Origin: Thermoplasmata archaeon
Lineage (GTDB): Archaea; Thermoplasmatota; Thermoplasmata; Thermoplasmatales; Thermoplasmataceae
Assembly: GCA_021802165.1 (NCBI GenBank)
Contig: JAKAAU010000061.1
Coordinates: 1 to 8,071 of the forward strand
Direction: 5' to 3'
DNA: 8,071 nt
Numbering within the stretch: position 1 is the stretch's first letter; each line of letters begins with the position of its first letter. Below the pieces are notes generated by a model. It was not told the DNA's origin and did not search any database. It worked only from the letters and a program-made list of their open reading frames with translations. Below, one piece after another: positions 1 to 6,497 of this stretch. The position numbers and the translations under genes are program-made.

Positions 1-770
1 CAGCAAGCCATGGTGTAAACAAAATTAAATTTACAGGAGGCGAACCGCTTTTAAGGGAAGACATACTGGAAATTGTCAGGAGGACCAGAAAGCATATTAC
101 CGGAAATATTTCATTAACAACCAATGGAGTGGAACTTCCTAAACTGGCAAAGGGACTTAAAGAGGCCGGGCTGGATAGGGTAAATATATCTATGCATGCA
201 ATAGATGAGTACAATTTCCATTTTATAACAGACACAAAGAAAAACTTTCTTCCCATAGTAAAACAGGGAATACAGGCTGCCAGGGATGCGGGTCTTGGGC
301 CTATAAAAATTAATTTTGTGCTTATGAAAAATATCAATGAGGATCAGGTTGATGGAATGATAAAATTCTGTGCTGAAAATGATTCTACCCTGCAGTTAAT
401 AGAATTCGAGGCTAACAGGGAAAAGGAGCATAGTGAGGAGTATCTTAAATATCACGTTCCACTTGAACCCATAGAAAGGAGAATACAGAAACAGGCTATG
501 GATGTGGAGCACAATCCATTGCATAACAGGGAGAGATACACAGTTAAAACCGATTATGGAGAAGTAAAGATAGAATTTGTAAAACCCATGCGAAATAAAG
601 ATTTCTGCAAACATTGCACCAGATTGAGGCTCACGGCTGATGGCCAGTTCAAGACCTGCTTATTAAGGGAAAATGATTATTTCGACATAAAAGATATGCT
701 CGGTGATGAAAGTGAAATTGATAGCATGTACAGGAAAGCTGTAGAGGCAAGGGTGCCATACTGGAGGTAA
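1..770 (+). CDS. moaA: GTP 3',8-cyclase MoaA, 5'-truncated by window edge
   Basis: Radical-SAM enzyme that, with MoaC, converts GTP to cyclic pyranopterin monophosphate, the first step of molybdenum/tungsten cofactor synthesis; cytoplasmic. The reading frame is open from base 3, upstream of a GTG at 129 that is an internal valine, so the true start and the SAM-cluster CxxxCxxC motif lie before the window. Visible family marks are FTGGEPLLR (bases 30-56, the SAM-binding GGEP), LTTNGVELP, and near the C-terminus CKHC followed 13 residues later by a third Cys (C-x2-C-x13-C), the ligands of the second 4Fe-4S cluster that binds GTP. About 255 residues are present of a family length near 300-340. 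The protein ends VPYWR with no C-terminal Gly-Gly. The stop is separated from the moaD ATG by only 3 nt. Identification is secure. Confidence 0.95.
   Translation, partial: ASHGVNKIKFTGGEPLLREDILEIVRRTRKHITGNISLTTNGVELPKLAKGLKEAGLDRVNISMHAIDEYNFHFITDTKKNFLPIVKQGIQAARDAGLGPIKINFVLMKNINEDQVDGMIKFCAENDSTLQLIEFEANREKEHSEEYLKYHVPLEPIERRIQKQAMDVEHNPLHNRERYTVKTDYGEVKIEFVKPMRNKDFCKHCTRLRLTADGQFKTCLLRENDYFDIKDMLGDESEIDSMYRKAVEARVPYWR
763..768 (+). promoter_or_regulatory. Shine-Dalgarno site for moaD
   Basis: GGAGGT lies within the last codons of moaA, five bases before the moaD ATG. It matches the archaeal 16S anti-Shine-Dalgarno sequence well. It supports the start at 774 and translation of moaD from a shared moaA-moaD mRNA. 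By contrast, the first genes of transcription units in this window have no such site. Confidence 0.75.
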
Positions 771-773
771 TAG

Positions 774-1010
774 ATGAAGATAGTAGTTCTTTATTTTGCC
801 CATGTGAGAGATATAACCGGGTTGCCGCAGGAAGTTTTTGACCTTGAGACAGGCAACATGGATCTGTTAAGGGAAAAGATTTTCAGCAAATATCCACAGT
901 TGAGAGCCATTAATAATTTGCTCATATCAGTAAATAATGAATATTATTCCGGGCTCCCGCTCAATGAAAATGACAGGGTTGCATTTTTCCCCCCTGTAAG
1001 CGGTGGGTAA
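774..1010 (+). CDS. moaD: MoaD, molybdopterin synthase small subunit (ubiquitin-like sulfur carrier)
   Basis: A 78-residue ubiquitin-fold protein of normal MoaD length. Its C-terminal glycine is adenylated and converted to a thiocarboxylate, which donates sulfur to the MoaE subunit to build the dithiolene of molybdopterin. The sequence shows the typical N-terminal strand MKIVVLYFAHVRDITG, a central helix segment around residues 29-45, the NENDRVAFFPPVSGG end, and the essential terminal Gly-Gly. It follows moaA immediately with a strong ribosome binding site, so the two are almost certainly co-transcribed. MoaE and the activating enzyme MoeB are not in the window. Archaea also use related proteins (SAMPs) for tRNA thiolation or protein modification, so a second role cannot be excluded. 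The moaA linkage favours the cofactor role. Confidence 0.92.
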   Translation: MKIVVLYFAHVRDITGLPQEVFDLETGNMDLLREKIFSKYPQLRAINNLLISVNNEYYSGLPLNENDRVAFFPPVSGG

Positions 1011-1025
1011 CCCTGATTTACAAAA

Positions 1026-2477
1026 TTATTTAAAGTATTTTTCCTTCATATAATGTAGTAGCCCATCGCCCCTGGGATCAACACCAGCTTCTGAATCAGA
1101 ATCAATTAATATTCCCTGGGCATGGCCCATCATATCGTTAAGGTCATCAACCGGTTCATAGTGGTTAAGCCTCAATGTACTTTCATAATAAACCTTTGAA
1201 TCACCGTAAATAGATGCGGGGTATGCAAATCTAGGGTAAGCTATAGCATCCGGCATATTGCCTCCGAGGTCAATAATCCTTGAAAGTATCTGGACATTGA
1301 CCTGTGGCTGGACATCACCTCCCATGGTTCCTAAAATTATATCCTTTTTTCCAGAGGCAAGGATGCTCATAAGTGTGTGGAATGTTTTTTTGCCAGGTTT
1401 CAGGCTATTTTTATTTTCACTGTCAAGGGAAAAATAACTGCCCCTGTTGTTCATATTTATGCCTGTTCCCTTAATGCTATGCCCTGACCCGAAGCCCATA
1501 TAATTGCTCTGTATAGCACTAATCTCTATTTCACCATCGAAAATTGAATATGCAGTTGTATCGGAAAGATTGGATTTCTGATTTCCCGGTTGATCATTAT
1601 CCGGTTTCATGTCATCTATGTTTTCCGGTAATTTCACGCCATCGTATACGTACTTCCTGCGAATATTGTACGCGTCATGCATGGTTTTTATCAAAGTATC
1701 GTAATATTCCTGGTGCTCCATGCCCGCAAGATCATAGGCATTCAGGTCTCTTAGCCATACAGATGCTGTCAATCCCTGGCTAACAGGTGGATTTGTATAA
1801 ACATTATACCCCCTGTAATTCACCCTTACCGGTTCTGTGATAGAGGCTTTGTAATCTAAAAGGTCTTTTTTTGTGATAAGTCCGCCCTTTTCCTTCATAT
1901 CGGCCTCTATTTTATCAGCAATGTTACCGTTATAAAATGAATCTAACCCTTCCGTTACCAATGTTTCAAGAGTATTGCCAAGGCTTTTCTGTACAAGCCA
2001 TGAGTCAGTGCCCTTATAAATATTATTAAAATCTTCATCCCCTCCATCGAACCGGTTAATTGCTCTTACAAGTTTTCTGCTTGGTTCGAAGCCATCCTTT
2101 GCGAACTGTATTGCCCTCTTAAAATTTTCACCTATGCCCATCACGGATTTTTCCGCAGCAATTTTCCATGAAGCTACAAGTCCGGGAATTGAAAATGACG
2201 AGAGACTGCCTCTTTTTGGTATCTCCTGATAGCCATTTCTGGAATAAAAATCGATGCTCGCTGCGGATGCTGCATACCCGCTTGCATTGATGCAGTAATA
2301 TCCATTATCCTTTATTGTGGCAAATAAATCCCCTCCAAGCCCGTTAAAATGGGGCTGGACGACAACGAGGGCAGATGATGAAGCAAGCATGGCGTCGTAG
2401 GCATTGCCTCCCCTTTCCAGTGCTTCCATTCCCGCCATTGTGCTCAACGGGTGGCTTGTGGCAACATTATATTTCAT
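1026..2477 (-). CDS. ggt: Gamma-glutamyltransferase-family Ntn hydrolase
   Basis: Member of the gamma-glutamyltranspeptidase fold: a proenzyme that cleaves itself so that a new N-terminal threonine becomes the nucleophile. Family motifs are GGNAYDAM (residues 23-30), QPHFNGLGGDLFA (41-53), NPPVSQG (229-235), the processing site D306/T307-T308-A-Y-S, GFGSG (328-332) and GTMGGDVQPQ (383-392). Cleavage before Thr307 would give a large subunit of about 306 residues and a small one of 177. At 483 residues it is shorter than typical bacterial enzymes (about 530-580) and has no signal peptide, so it is probably cytoplasmic. The usual DFRExAP segment carrying the arginine that holds the gamma-glutamyl carboxylate is absent (NASGYAASAAS, 65-75), and the usual PLSSM segment reads TFHTLM (365-370). 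Substrate is therefore uncertain: gamma-glutamyl compounds or another amide, as in acylase-like relatives. Convergent with moaD; leaderless promoter upstream. Confidence 0.88.
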   Translation of the reverse strand: MKYNVATSHPLSTMAGMEALERGGNAYDAMLASSSALVVVQPHFNGLGGDLFATIKDNGYYCINASGYAASAASIDFYSRNGYQEIPKRGSLSSFSIPGLVASWKIAAEKSVMGIGENFKRAIQFAKDGFEPSRKLVRAINRFDGGDEDFNNIYKGTDSWLVQKSLGNTLETLVTEGLDSFYNGNIADKIEADMKEKGGLITKKDLLDYKASITEPVRVNYRGYNVYTNPPVSQGLTASVWLRDLNAYDLAGMEHQEYYDTLIKTMHDAYNIRRKYVYDGVKLPENIDDMKPDNDQPGNQKSNLSDTTAYSIFDGEIEISAIQSNYMGFGSGHSIKGTGINMNNRGSYFSLDSENKNSLKPGKKTFHTLMSILASGKKDIILGTMGGDVQPQVNVQILSRIIDLGGNMPDAIAYPRFAYPASIYGDSKVYYESTLRLNHYEPVDDLNDMMGHAQGILIDSDSEAGVDPRGDGLLHYMKEKYFK

Positions 2478-2498
2478 AGTGCAAATATTTATTCAAAC

Positions 2499-2506
2499 TA
2501 TATAAA
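2499..2506 (-). promoter_or_regulatory. TATA box of the gamma-glutamyltransferase-family gene
   Basis: On the minus strand this reads TTTATATA, a near-ideal archaeal TATA box. Its centre is about 25 bases from the ATG at 2477, which would place the transcription start on or next to the start codon, giving a leaderless mRNA. No Shine-Dalgarno sequence is seen before the ATG. Confidence 0.7.
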
Positions 2507-2578
2507 TAATTTCAATAAGGTTCCATACGTTAAAGTTAAAATTCAGAACTTTTTATCGCTATAAGTAAATATAAACAC

Positions 2579-2586
2579 TTATATAC
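2579..2586 (+). promoter_or_regulatory. TATA box of the DUF4382-like gene
   Basis: TTATATAC, preceded by the A-rich segment AAACAC that could serve as the B-recognition element. Its centre is 24-25 bases from the ATG at 2607, so a leaderless transcript is expected. It shares the 129-bp region 2478-2606 with the divergent promoter of the hydrolase gene. The two boxes are about 80 bp apart, so common regulation is possible but not shown. Confidence 0.65.
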
Positions 2587-2606
2587 TAAAATTTCACTTT
2601 AAGCTT

Positions 2607-3173
2607 ATGAAATCAAAAAAATTGATGTCAGTAATAGTGGCAATTATAATAATTGCAGTGATAGCAGGCGGTAGCTACTACGCTTATCATTATGAAACCA
2701 CCGGAACGATGAAAGTAAGTGCAGCTGATACCTCTACAGGTCTTACAGGAGTTATGGATGTAAATGTTACATTCAGTTCAATTGCATTGCACTCTGTTAA
2801 TGCATCCTCAAACTCAACAGGATGGACGAATTACTCACTACATGATAAGACTGTAAATATACTGAATTTAAATGCAAGCAACGCAGCGTTTCTGTCTAAC
2901 CTGTCTGTACATGCTGGCTCGTATAATATGATGAAGATATACATCAAAAGTGTAACTGTATACATAAATTCATCATTACAGGGTATATATAGCTTAAACT
3001 CAACAGTTAGCTTGCATCTGGCACATAATTTTGCCACTATAGTTCTTGTACATCCAGTGACAGTATCTGCACATTCAACTACAAGCATAGTAACAGATTT
3101 TAACCTCTCCAACAACATACATGTATCAAGCCATACATTTAGTATGAGCGCAACAGTAGATGTTGTTTCTTAA
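2607..3173 (+). CDS. Membrane-anchored DUF4382-like surface protein
   Basis: Residues 1-5 are basic (MKSKK) and 7-22 form one hydrophobic helix, an N-terminal anchor or uncleaved signal. The remaining 165 residues are predicted to face outward. The exported part resembles DUF4382: a beta strand near VMDVNVTFSSIALHSV (49-64), GW (72-73), VNILNLN (83-89), then the AGSYNMMKIYI motif (103-113) and LQGIYSLNSTVSLHL (124-138). It is rich in Ser, Thr and Asn, has no cysteine, and carries nine N-x-S/T sequons (Asn 53, 65, 69, 75, 89, 98, 121, 131, 166), consistent with a heavily N-glycosylated surface protein of a wall-less archaeon. DUF4382 has no defined biochemical function; a beta-sandwich carbohydrate- or adhesion-type role is only a guess. 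It has its own promoter and is followed by T-tracts, so it is probably monocistronic. Membership of DUF4382 rests on motif pattern. Confidence 0.75.
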   Translation: MKSKKLMSVIVAIIIIAVIAGGSYYAYHYETTGTMKVSAADTSTGLTGVMDVNVTFSSIALHSVNASSNSTGWTNYSLHDKTVNILNLNASNAAFLSNLSVHAGSYNMMKIYIKSVTVYINSSLQGIYSLNSTVSLHLAHNFATIVLVHPVTVSAHSTTSIVTDFNLSNNIHVSSHTFSMSATVDVVS

Positions 3174-3193
3174 TTTTTATAAATTTTTTATTT
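3174..3193 (+). terminator. Oligo-T terminator after the DUF4382-like gene
   Basis: Directly after the stop codon come runs of five, six and three T, separated by short A-rich stretches. Archaeal RNA polymerase terminates at such oligo-T tracts without needing a hairpin. The next gene has its own TATA-like box 20 bases further on, which fits a transcript ending here. Confidence 0.5.
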
Positions 3194-3212
3194 CATTGAA
3201 ATACACAAAAAC

Positions 3213-3221
3213 TTTATTTTA
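3213..3221 (+). promoter_or_regulatory. TATA-like box of the flavoprotein gene
   Basis: TTTATTTTA preceded by ACACAAAAAC, a plausible B-recognition element. The centre is about 24 bases before the ATG at 3241, again predicting a leaderless mRNA. The box is less canonical than the two upstream ones. Confidence 0.5.
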
Positions 3222-3240
3222 ATTATTTACTTCTGAAAAG

Positions 3241-4884
3241 ATGAATCCTTTTGAAAAAGCGAATATTGGTGGAGCAGAAATTAAAAACAGATTTGTCATG
3301 GCACCCATGATTTCTAACCTTTGCAATCCAGATGGAACTACAGATGAAAATCATATTAGATACCTGGAGGAAAGGGCCCGTGGTGGCTTCGGGCTCATAA
3401 TCACTGAATACGCTTATGTAGATGACTCCAATGGAAAAGGCTCGCCAAACGAAATGGGAATATTTTCCAGGTCACAATTGCCAAAACTGTCAAGATTAAC
3501 GGAAAGAATACATTCAGCAGGTTCAAAAATATTTGTCCAGCTTGTACATTCCGGGGGAAAGGCGAATCCACATTATAACACCGGTAAAATATTCGCTCCT
3601 TCCAGCGTTGATTATATCGGAAGTATACCTGAAGAAATGACAAAAGATGATATCAAAAAAGTGGAGGAGAAGTTTGTAAACGCTGCTGAACTTGCATACC
3701 GGGCCGGATTTGATGGAATAGAACTCCATGGTGCGCACGGGTACCTTCTTCAGGAATTTATTTCACCTGCACTGAATAAAAGGACTGATGAATATGGCGG
3801 TTCTGTAGAAAACCGGATAAGGATAATAAATGAGATTTCCAGTGCTATAAAATCAAAACTCAATATGCCTTTAGGAATCAGGCTAAGCCTCTATGAGGAT
3901 GACGAGGATGGGTATGATGCTGATTACGGAATAGATGTGGCATCCAGGCTGGAAAATATGGACTATGTGCATTTTTCTTCCGGGAGGTTTGCACCACCGG
4001 GGTCTTCTGCCTCTTTCTACTATGACAACGTGCATATAGGTGCAAAGCTTAAGAAAAAACTTGATAAAAATACAATGCTTGTAGGTTCCATAAGATCCAT
4101 GGAAGATATAGAAAAAGCTTTAACCGTTTCTGATTTTGTTGTACTGGGCAGGCAGGCCCTTGCAGATCCATATACGCCTGTAAAAATTAAAATGAAAATG
4201 CCATACAGGGTATGCATAAGATGCAACCAGGCATGCAGAAATCTGGCCAACGCAGAAGTTAGATGTACCATTAATCCGTACACAGGAATTGAAGAGACAA
4301 TACAACCTGGCAGGAAATACCATGGTGAAATTGCTATAGTTGGTTCTGGAATAAAAGGGCTGGAAGCAGCCTTATACTCTGCAAACAAAGGCTTCAAACC
4401 TATTATATATGAAGAATCAAGCTTTGGAGGGCAATTCAACGAAATAATTGATAAATACAAAAAACGTGATTTTACGCCACTGATAGAGTATTACAGGTCA
4501 ATGCTTGAAAAGTATGGAATAGAAATAAGGCACGAATCCTCAAATACAGGAATATTTTGCCTTCCTGATAAGGTATATCCGGATATTCTGGATATGGGGG
4601 ATGTATCAATTGATACGAATATATACAGATATTTCGATGATGCCCTGAGAATAGCTGAAAAAAATAAGGTTATTATGAGCAATAATTCCCTTAATAGCCT
4701 TGAGAGGTCAAGGGTAACCGGGTACCGGAGGCTAGCAGAGAAAGCAGGAATAGAATTCAAAGATATGGATCACTATGATTTCAAGTTATATGACAGCAGC
4801 CAGTACGATATACTTGAGGCCATGAAAAGCGGTAGAAGGGTTATTGAAAACTATATTCTCGAAAACGAAACAGAATTCCTGTAA
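3241..4884 (+). CDS. FadH-like old-yellow-enzyme / Fe-S flavoprotein with reduced C-terminal domain
   Basis: Family of 2,4-dienoyl-CoA reductase (FadH), NADH oxidase and trimethylamine dehydrogenase. Residues 1-320 form the FMN TIM barrel: FVMAPM (18-23), QLVHSGGK (100-107), and HGAHGYLLQEFISPALNKRT (163-182), with the paired His163/His166 and Tyr168 of the active site. Cys325, 328, 332 and 342 (C-x2-C-x3-C-x9-C) are ligands of a 4Fe-4S cluster. Residues 362-400 hold an FAD-type Rossmann motif, IVGSGIKG, and FGGQFN as in FadH. After that the protein is shortened: 547 residues against about 640-670. The second glycine-rich motif that binds NAD(P)H is unrecognisable (KVIMSNNSLNS, 476-486). The FadH catalytic histidine region is also absent (SSGRFAPPGS, 246-255), so dienoyl-CoA reduction is not assured. 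Substrate unknown. A T-rich stretch and a new promoter separate it from purE. Confidence 0.85.
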   Translation: MNPFEKANIGGAEIKNRFVMAPMISNLCNPDGTTDENHIRYLEERARGGFGLIITEYAYVDDSNGKGSPNEMGIFSRSQLPKLSRLTERIHSAGSKIFVQLVHSGGKANPHYNTGKIFAPSSVDYIGSIPEEMTKDDIKKVEEKFVNAAELAYRAGFDGIELHGAHGYLLQEFISPALNKRTDEYGGSVENRIRIINEISSAIKSKLNMPLGIRLSLYEDDEDGYDADYGIDVASRLENMDYVHFSSGRFAPPGSSASFYYDNVHIGAKLKKKLDKNTMLVGSIRSMEDIEKALTVSDFVVLGRQALADPYTPVKIKMKMPYRVCIRCNQACRNLANAEVRCTINPYTGIEETIQPGRKYHGEIAIVGSGIKGLEAALYSANKGFKPIIYEESSFGGQFNEIIDKYKKRDFTPLIEYYRSMLEKYGIEIRHESSNTGIFCLPDKVYPDILDMGDVSIDTNIYRYFDDALRIAEKNKVIMSNNSLNSLERSRVTGYRRLAEKAGIEFKDMDHYDFKLYDSSQYDILEAMKSGRRVIENYILENETEFL

Positions 4885-4902
4885 AAATTTAAACCATCTA
4901 AA

Positions 4903-4911
4903 TTTTTATTA
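4903..4911 (+). promoter_or_regulatory. TATA-like box of purEK
   Basis: TTTTTATTA centred about 26 bases before the purE ATG at 4933, in the 48-bp gap after the flavoprotein gene. The same T-run could also help end the upstream transcript. No Shine-Dalgarno sequence precedes purE. The two ATGs just upstream (4923 and 4926) are out of frame. Confidence 0.5.
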
Positions 4912-4932
4912 GTGTCATATTAATGATGAATC

Positions 4933-5400
4933 ATGAAAGTTGCAGTTATAATGGGAAGCAGGTCAGATTTTCCCGTAATGCAGGACGCAGTTAATGAGTT
5001 AAAAAATTTTGGCATTGAAGTGGAATACAGGATTGTATCCGCACACAGGACGCCGGAATTTATGCTGGAATATGCCAGTAATGCCATAAATAATCATATA
5101 GAAGTTATTATAGCTGGAGCAGGCGGAGCTGCACATTTGCCAGGCATGGTGGCTTCAATGACAACGTTGCCAGTTATCGGGGTTCCGGTGCAATCAAAGG
5201 CATTGAACGGCATTGATTCTCTTCTCTCAATAGTGCAGATGCCCCCAGGAGTTCCTGTAGCTACAGTATCCATCAATGGAGCAAGGAACGCTGCCCTCCT
5301 TGCAGTAAGGATTCTTTCAATAAAATATCCTAAAATAAAGGAAATGCTGCAGGCATTTATAGACAACCAGCGGGATACCGTTTTAGGTGATAAACTATGA
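4933..5400 (+). CDS. purE: PurE, N5-carboxyaminoimidazole ribonucleotide mutase (class I)
   Basis: Moves the carboxyl group from N5-CAIR to carbon 4 of the imidazole, giving CAIR in de novo purine synthesis. It acts in the cytoplasm, and the family forms an octamer. All signature segments are present: [10 protein letters not shown] (7-16), SAHRTP (36-41) with the catalytic His38, [12 protein letters not shown] (61-72), PVIGVPV (80-86), and [18 protein letters not shown] (95-112). At 155 residues it is a normal single-domain PurE. The purK gene directly behind it, overlapping by four bases, indicates the class I mutase that uses N5-CAIR rather than the class II enzyme that carboxylates AIR with CO2. 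The start is the only in-frame ATG near the promoter and is probably read from a leaderless mRNA. Confidence 0.96.
   Translation: MKVAVIMGSRSDFPVMQDAVNELKNFGIEVEYRIVSAHRTPEFMLEYASNAINNHIEVIIAGAGGAAHLPGMVASMTTLPVIGVPVQSKALNGIDSLLSIVQMPPGVPVATVSINGARNAALLAVRILSIKYPKIKEMLQAFIDNQRDTVLGDKL
5386..5391 (+). promoter_or_regulatory. Shine-Dalgarno site for purK
   Basis: GGTGAT within the end of purE, five bases before the purK ATG, matches the archaeal 16S 3' end. Together with the ATGA stop-start overlap (5397-5400) it points to translational coupling of purK to purE. Confidence 0.7.
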
Positions 5401-6476
5401 AAGTTGGAATTATTGGTTCCGGGCAACTCGGATATATGATGATAAACACTATGAGAAGATACCCCATAGAATTTTATGTGATAGATGATAATAAAGGCCC
5501 ATCCGCTTTTATTGCCGATAAATTCTTTGATGTTTCACAGTATAAAGAATTTGTTGATTCCTGTGATTATGTAACCTACGAATTCGAACATATCGATAAA
5601 AATATACTGGAATATGCAGATAGCAAAGGAAAATTAAGGCCTTCTATTAAGGCGGTTGAGCTTAAACAGGACAGGTCACTTGAAAAGAAATACCTGAAAG
5701 ATCATGGATTTCCCATCGCAGATTACGAATATGCCGAAACTTACAGGGATGCATTCAATAAGGCAAAAAATTTTGGCAAAGCAGTAATAAAAAGTTGCAA
5801 GGGTGGCTATGATGGGAAAAATCAATATTTTATTGATAACAGTTCCAGATTTGAAGAACATCCGGATATTCCGTACGTGGTGGAAAAATTTATTGATTAT
5901 AAATATGAAGCTTCTATTATAGCGGTCCGGGATGCAAATGGCAAATTTTACCATTTTGAACCATCATTTAATTACAACCAGAATGGAATACTAATTTACA
6001 ATATCTCCCCCATAGGCAACACCATTGAGATGATCGATATTGCGAAAAAACTTATGGATTCCCTGGAATATATAGGTGTCATGGGAATAGAATATTACGT
6101 GGTGGATGGAAAAGTTATAATCAATGAGTACGCACCACGGGTTCATAACACAGGCCACCATACTTTAACCGGCAGTTCTATTTCCCAGTTTGAAGAACAT
6201 ATACTGGCTGTTGCTGGAATGAATATAGTCCGGCCTGATCTGTTTGTGCCCTCAGGGATTGTTAACATTATAGGAACTGATATTAGAGAAAAGATAGGGC
6301 CGGTATTAAACCTCGGAAATACAAATATTTACTGGTACCATAAAAGTGAAGTGAGAGGAAAGAGAAAAATGGGGCATGTAAATGTATATGGCGAATCATA
6401 CAATGCCGTTGAACAAAAAATAAGAGAAATAATAGAAATACTGTACGGAGATAGACTTGAAGATTTTATTCAATAA
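5397..6476 (+). CDS. purK: PurK, N5-carboxyaminoimidazole ribonucleotide synthase
   Basis: ATP-grasp ligase that makes N5-CAIR from AIR, bicarbonate and ATP, the substrate for PurE encoded just upstream. Residues 1-90 form the N-terminal preATP-grasp domain with GSGQLG (7-12) and YVTYEFEHI (58-66). The ATP-grasp part shows the ATP-binding lysine region [12 protein letters not shown] (132-143), VVEKFI with Glu163, and the metal and substrate signature [14 protein letters not shown] (243-256). The C-terminal domain has the usual [15 protein letters not shown] (314-328). At 359 residues it is full length and all expected core motifs are present, so it should be active. Its ATG overlaps the purE stop. 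It converges with the minus-strand ACT regulator, with only 21 bases between the two stops. Confidence 0.96.
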   Translation: MKVGIIGSGQLGYMMINTMRRYPIEFYVIDDNKGPSAFIADKFFDVSQYKEFVDSCDYVTYEFEHIDKNILEYADSKGKLRPSIKAVELKQDRSLEKKYLKDHGFPIADYEYAETYRDAFNKAKNFGKAVIKSCKGGYDGKNQYFIDNSSRFEEHPDIPYVVEKFIDYKYEASIIAVRDANGKFYHFEPSFNYNQNGILIYNISPIGNTIEMIDIAKKLMDSLEYIGVMGIEYYVVDGKVIINEYAPRVHNTGHHTLTGSSISQFEEHILAVAGMNIVRPDLFVPSGIVNIIGTDIREKIGPVLNLGNTNIYWYHKSEVRGKRKMGHVNVYGESYNAVEQKIREIIEILYGDRLEDFIQ

Positions 6477-6488
6477 TTTCAAGAATAA

Positions 6489-6496
6489 TTTTCTTT
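6489..6496 (+). terminator. Possible T-rich terminator after purK
   Basis: TTTTCTTT in the 21-bp gap between the convergent purK and regulator genes. It is a weak, hairpin-free pyrimidine tract of the type archaeal RNA polymerase can stop at. Base composition alone could produce it. Confidence 0.3.
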
Positions 6497-6497
6497 A

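Noticed and set aside
129..131. GTG as the start of moaA
   Set aside because: The frame is open upstream to base 3 and encodes conserved MoaA motifs (FTGGEPLLR, LTTNG) before this codon, so it is an internal valine.
1011..1025. Terminator between convergent moaD and the hydrolase gene
   Set aside because: Only 15 bases separate the stops and no oligo-T tract occurs on either strand there; termination must use sequence inside the opposing genes or be inefficient.
2478..2606. Riboswitch or small RNA in the divergent intergenic region
   Set aside because: The promoters predict leaderless mRNAs, leaving no 5' leader, and I see no GC-rich stem or conserved RNA motif.
4020..4460. 146-residue minus-strand frame inside the flavoprotein gene
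   Set aside because: It is antisense to well-conserved Fe-S and Rossmann coding sequence, and its translation has no recognisable domain.
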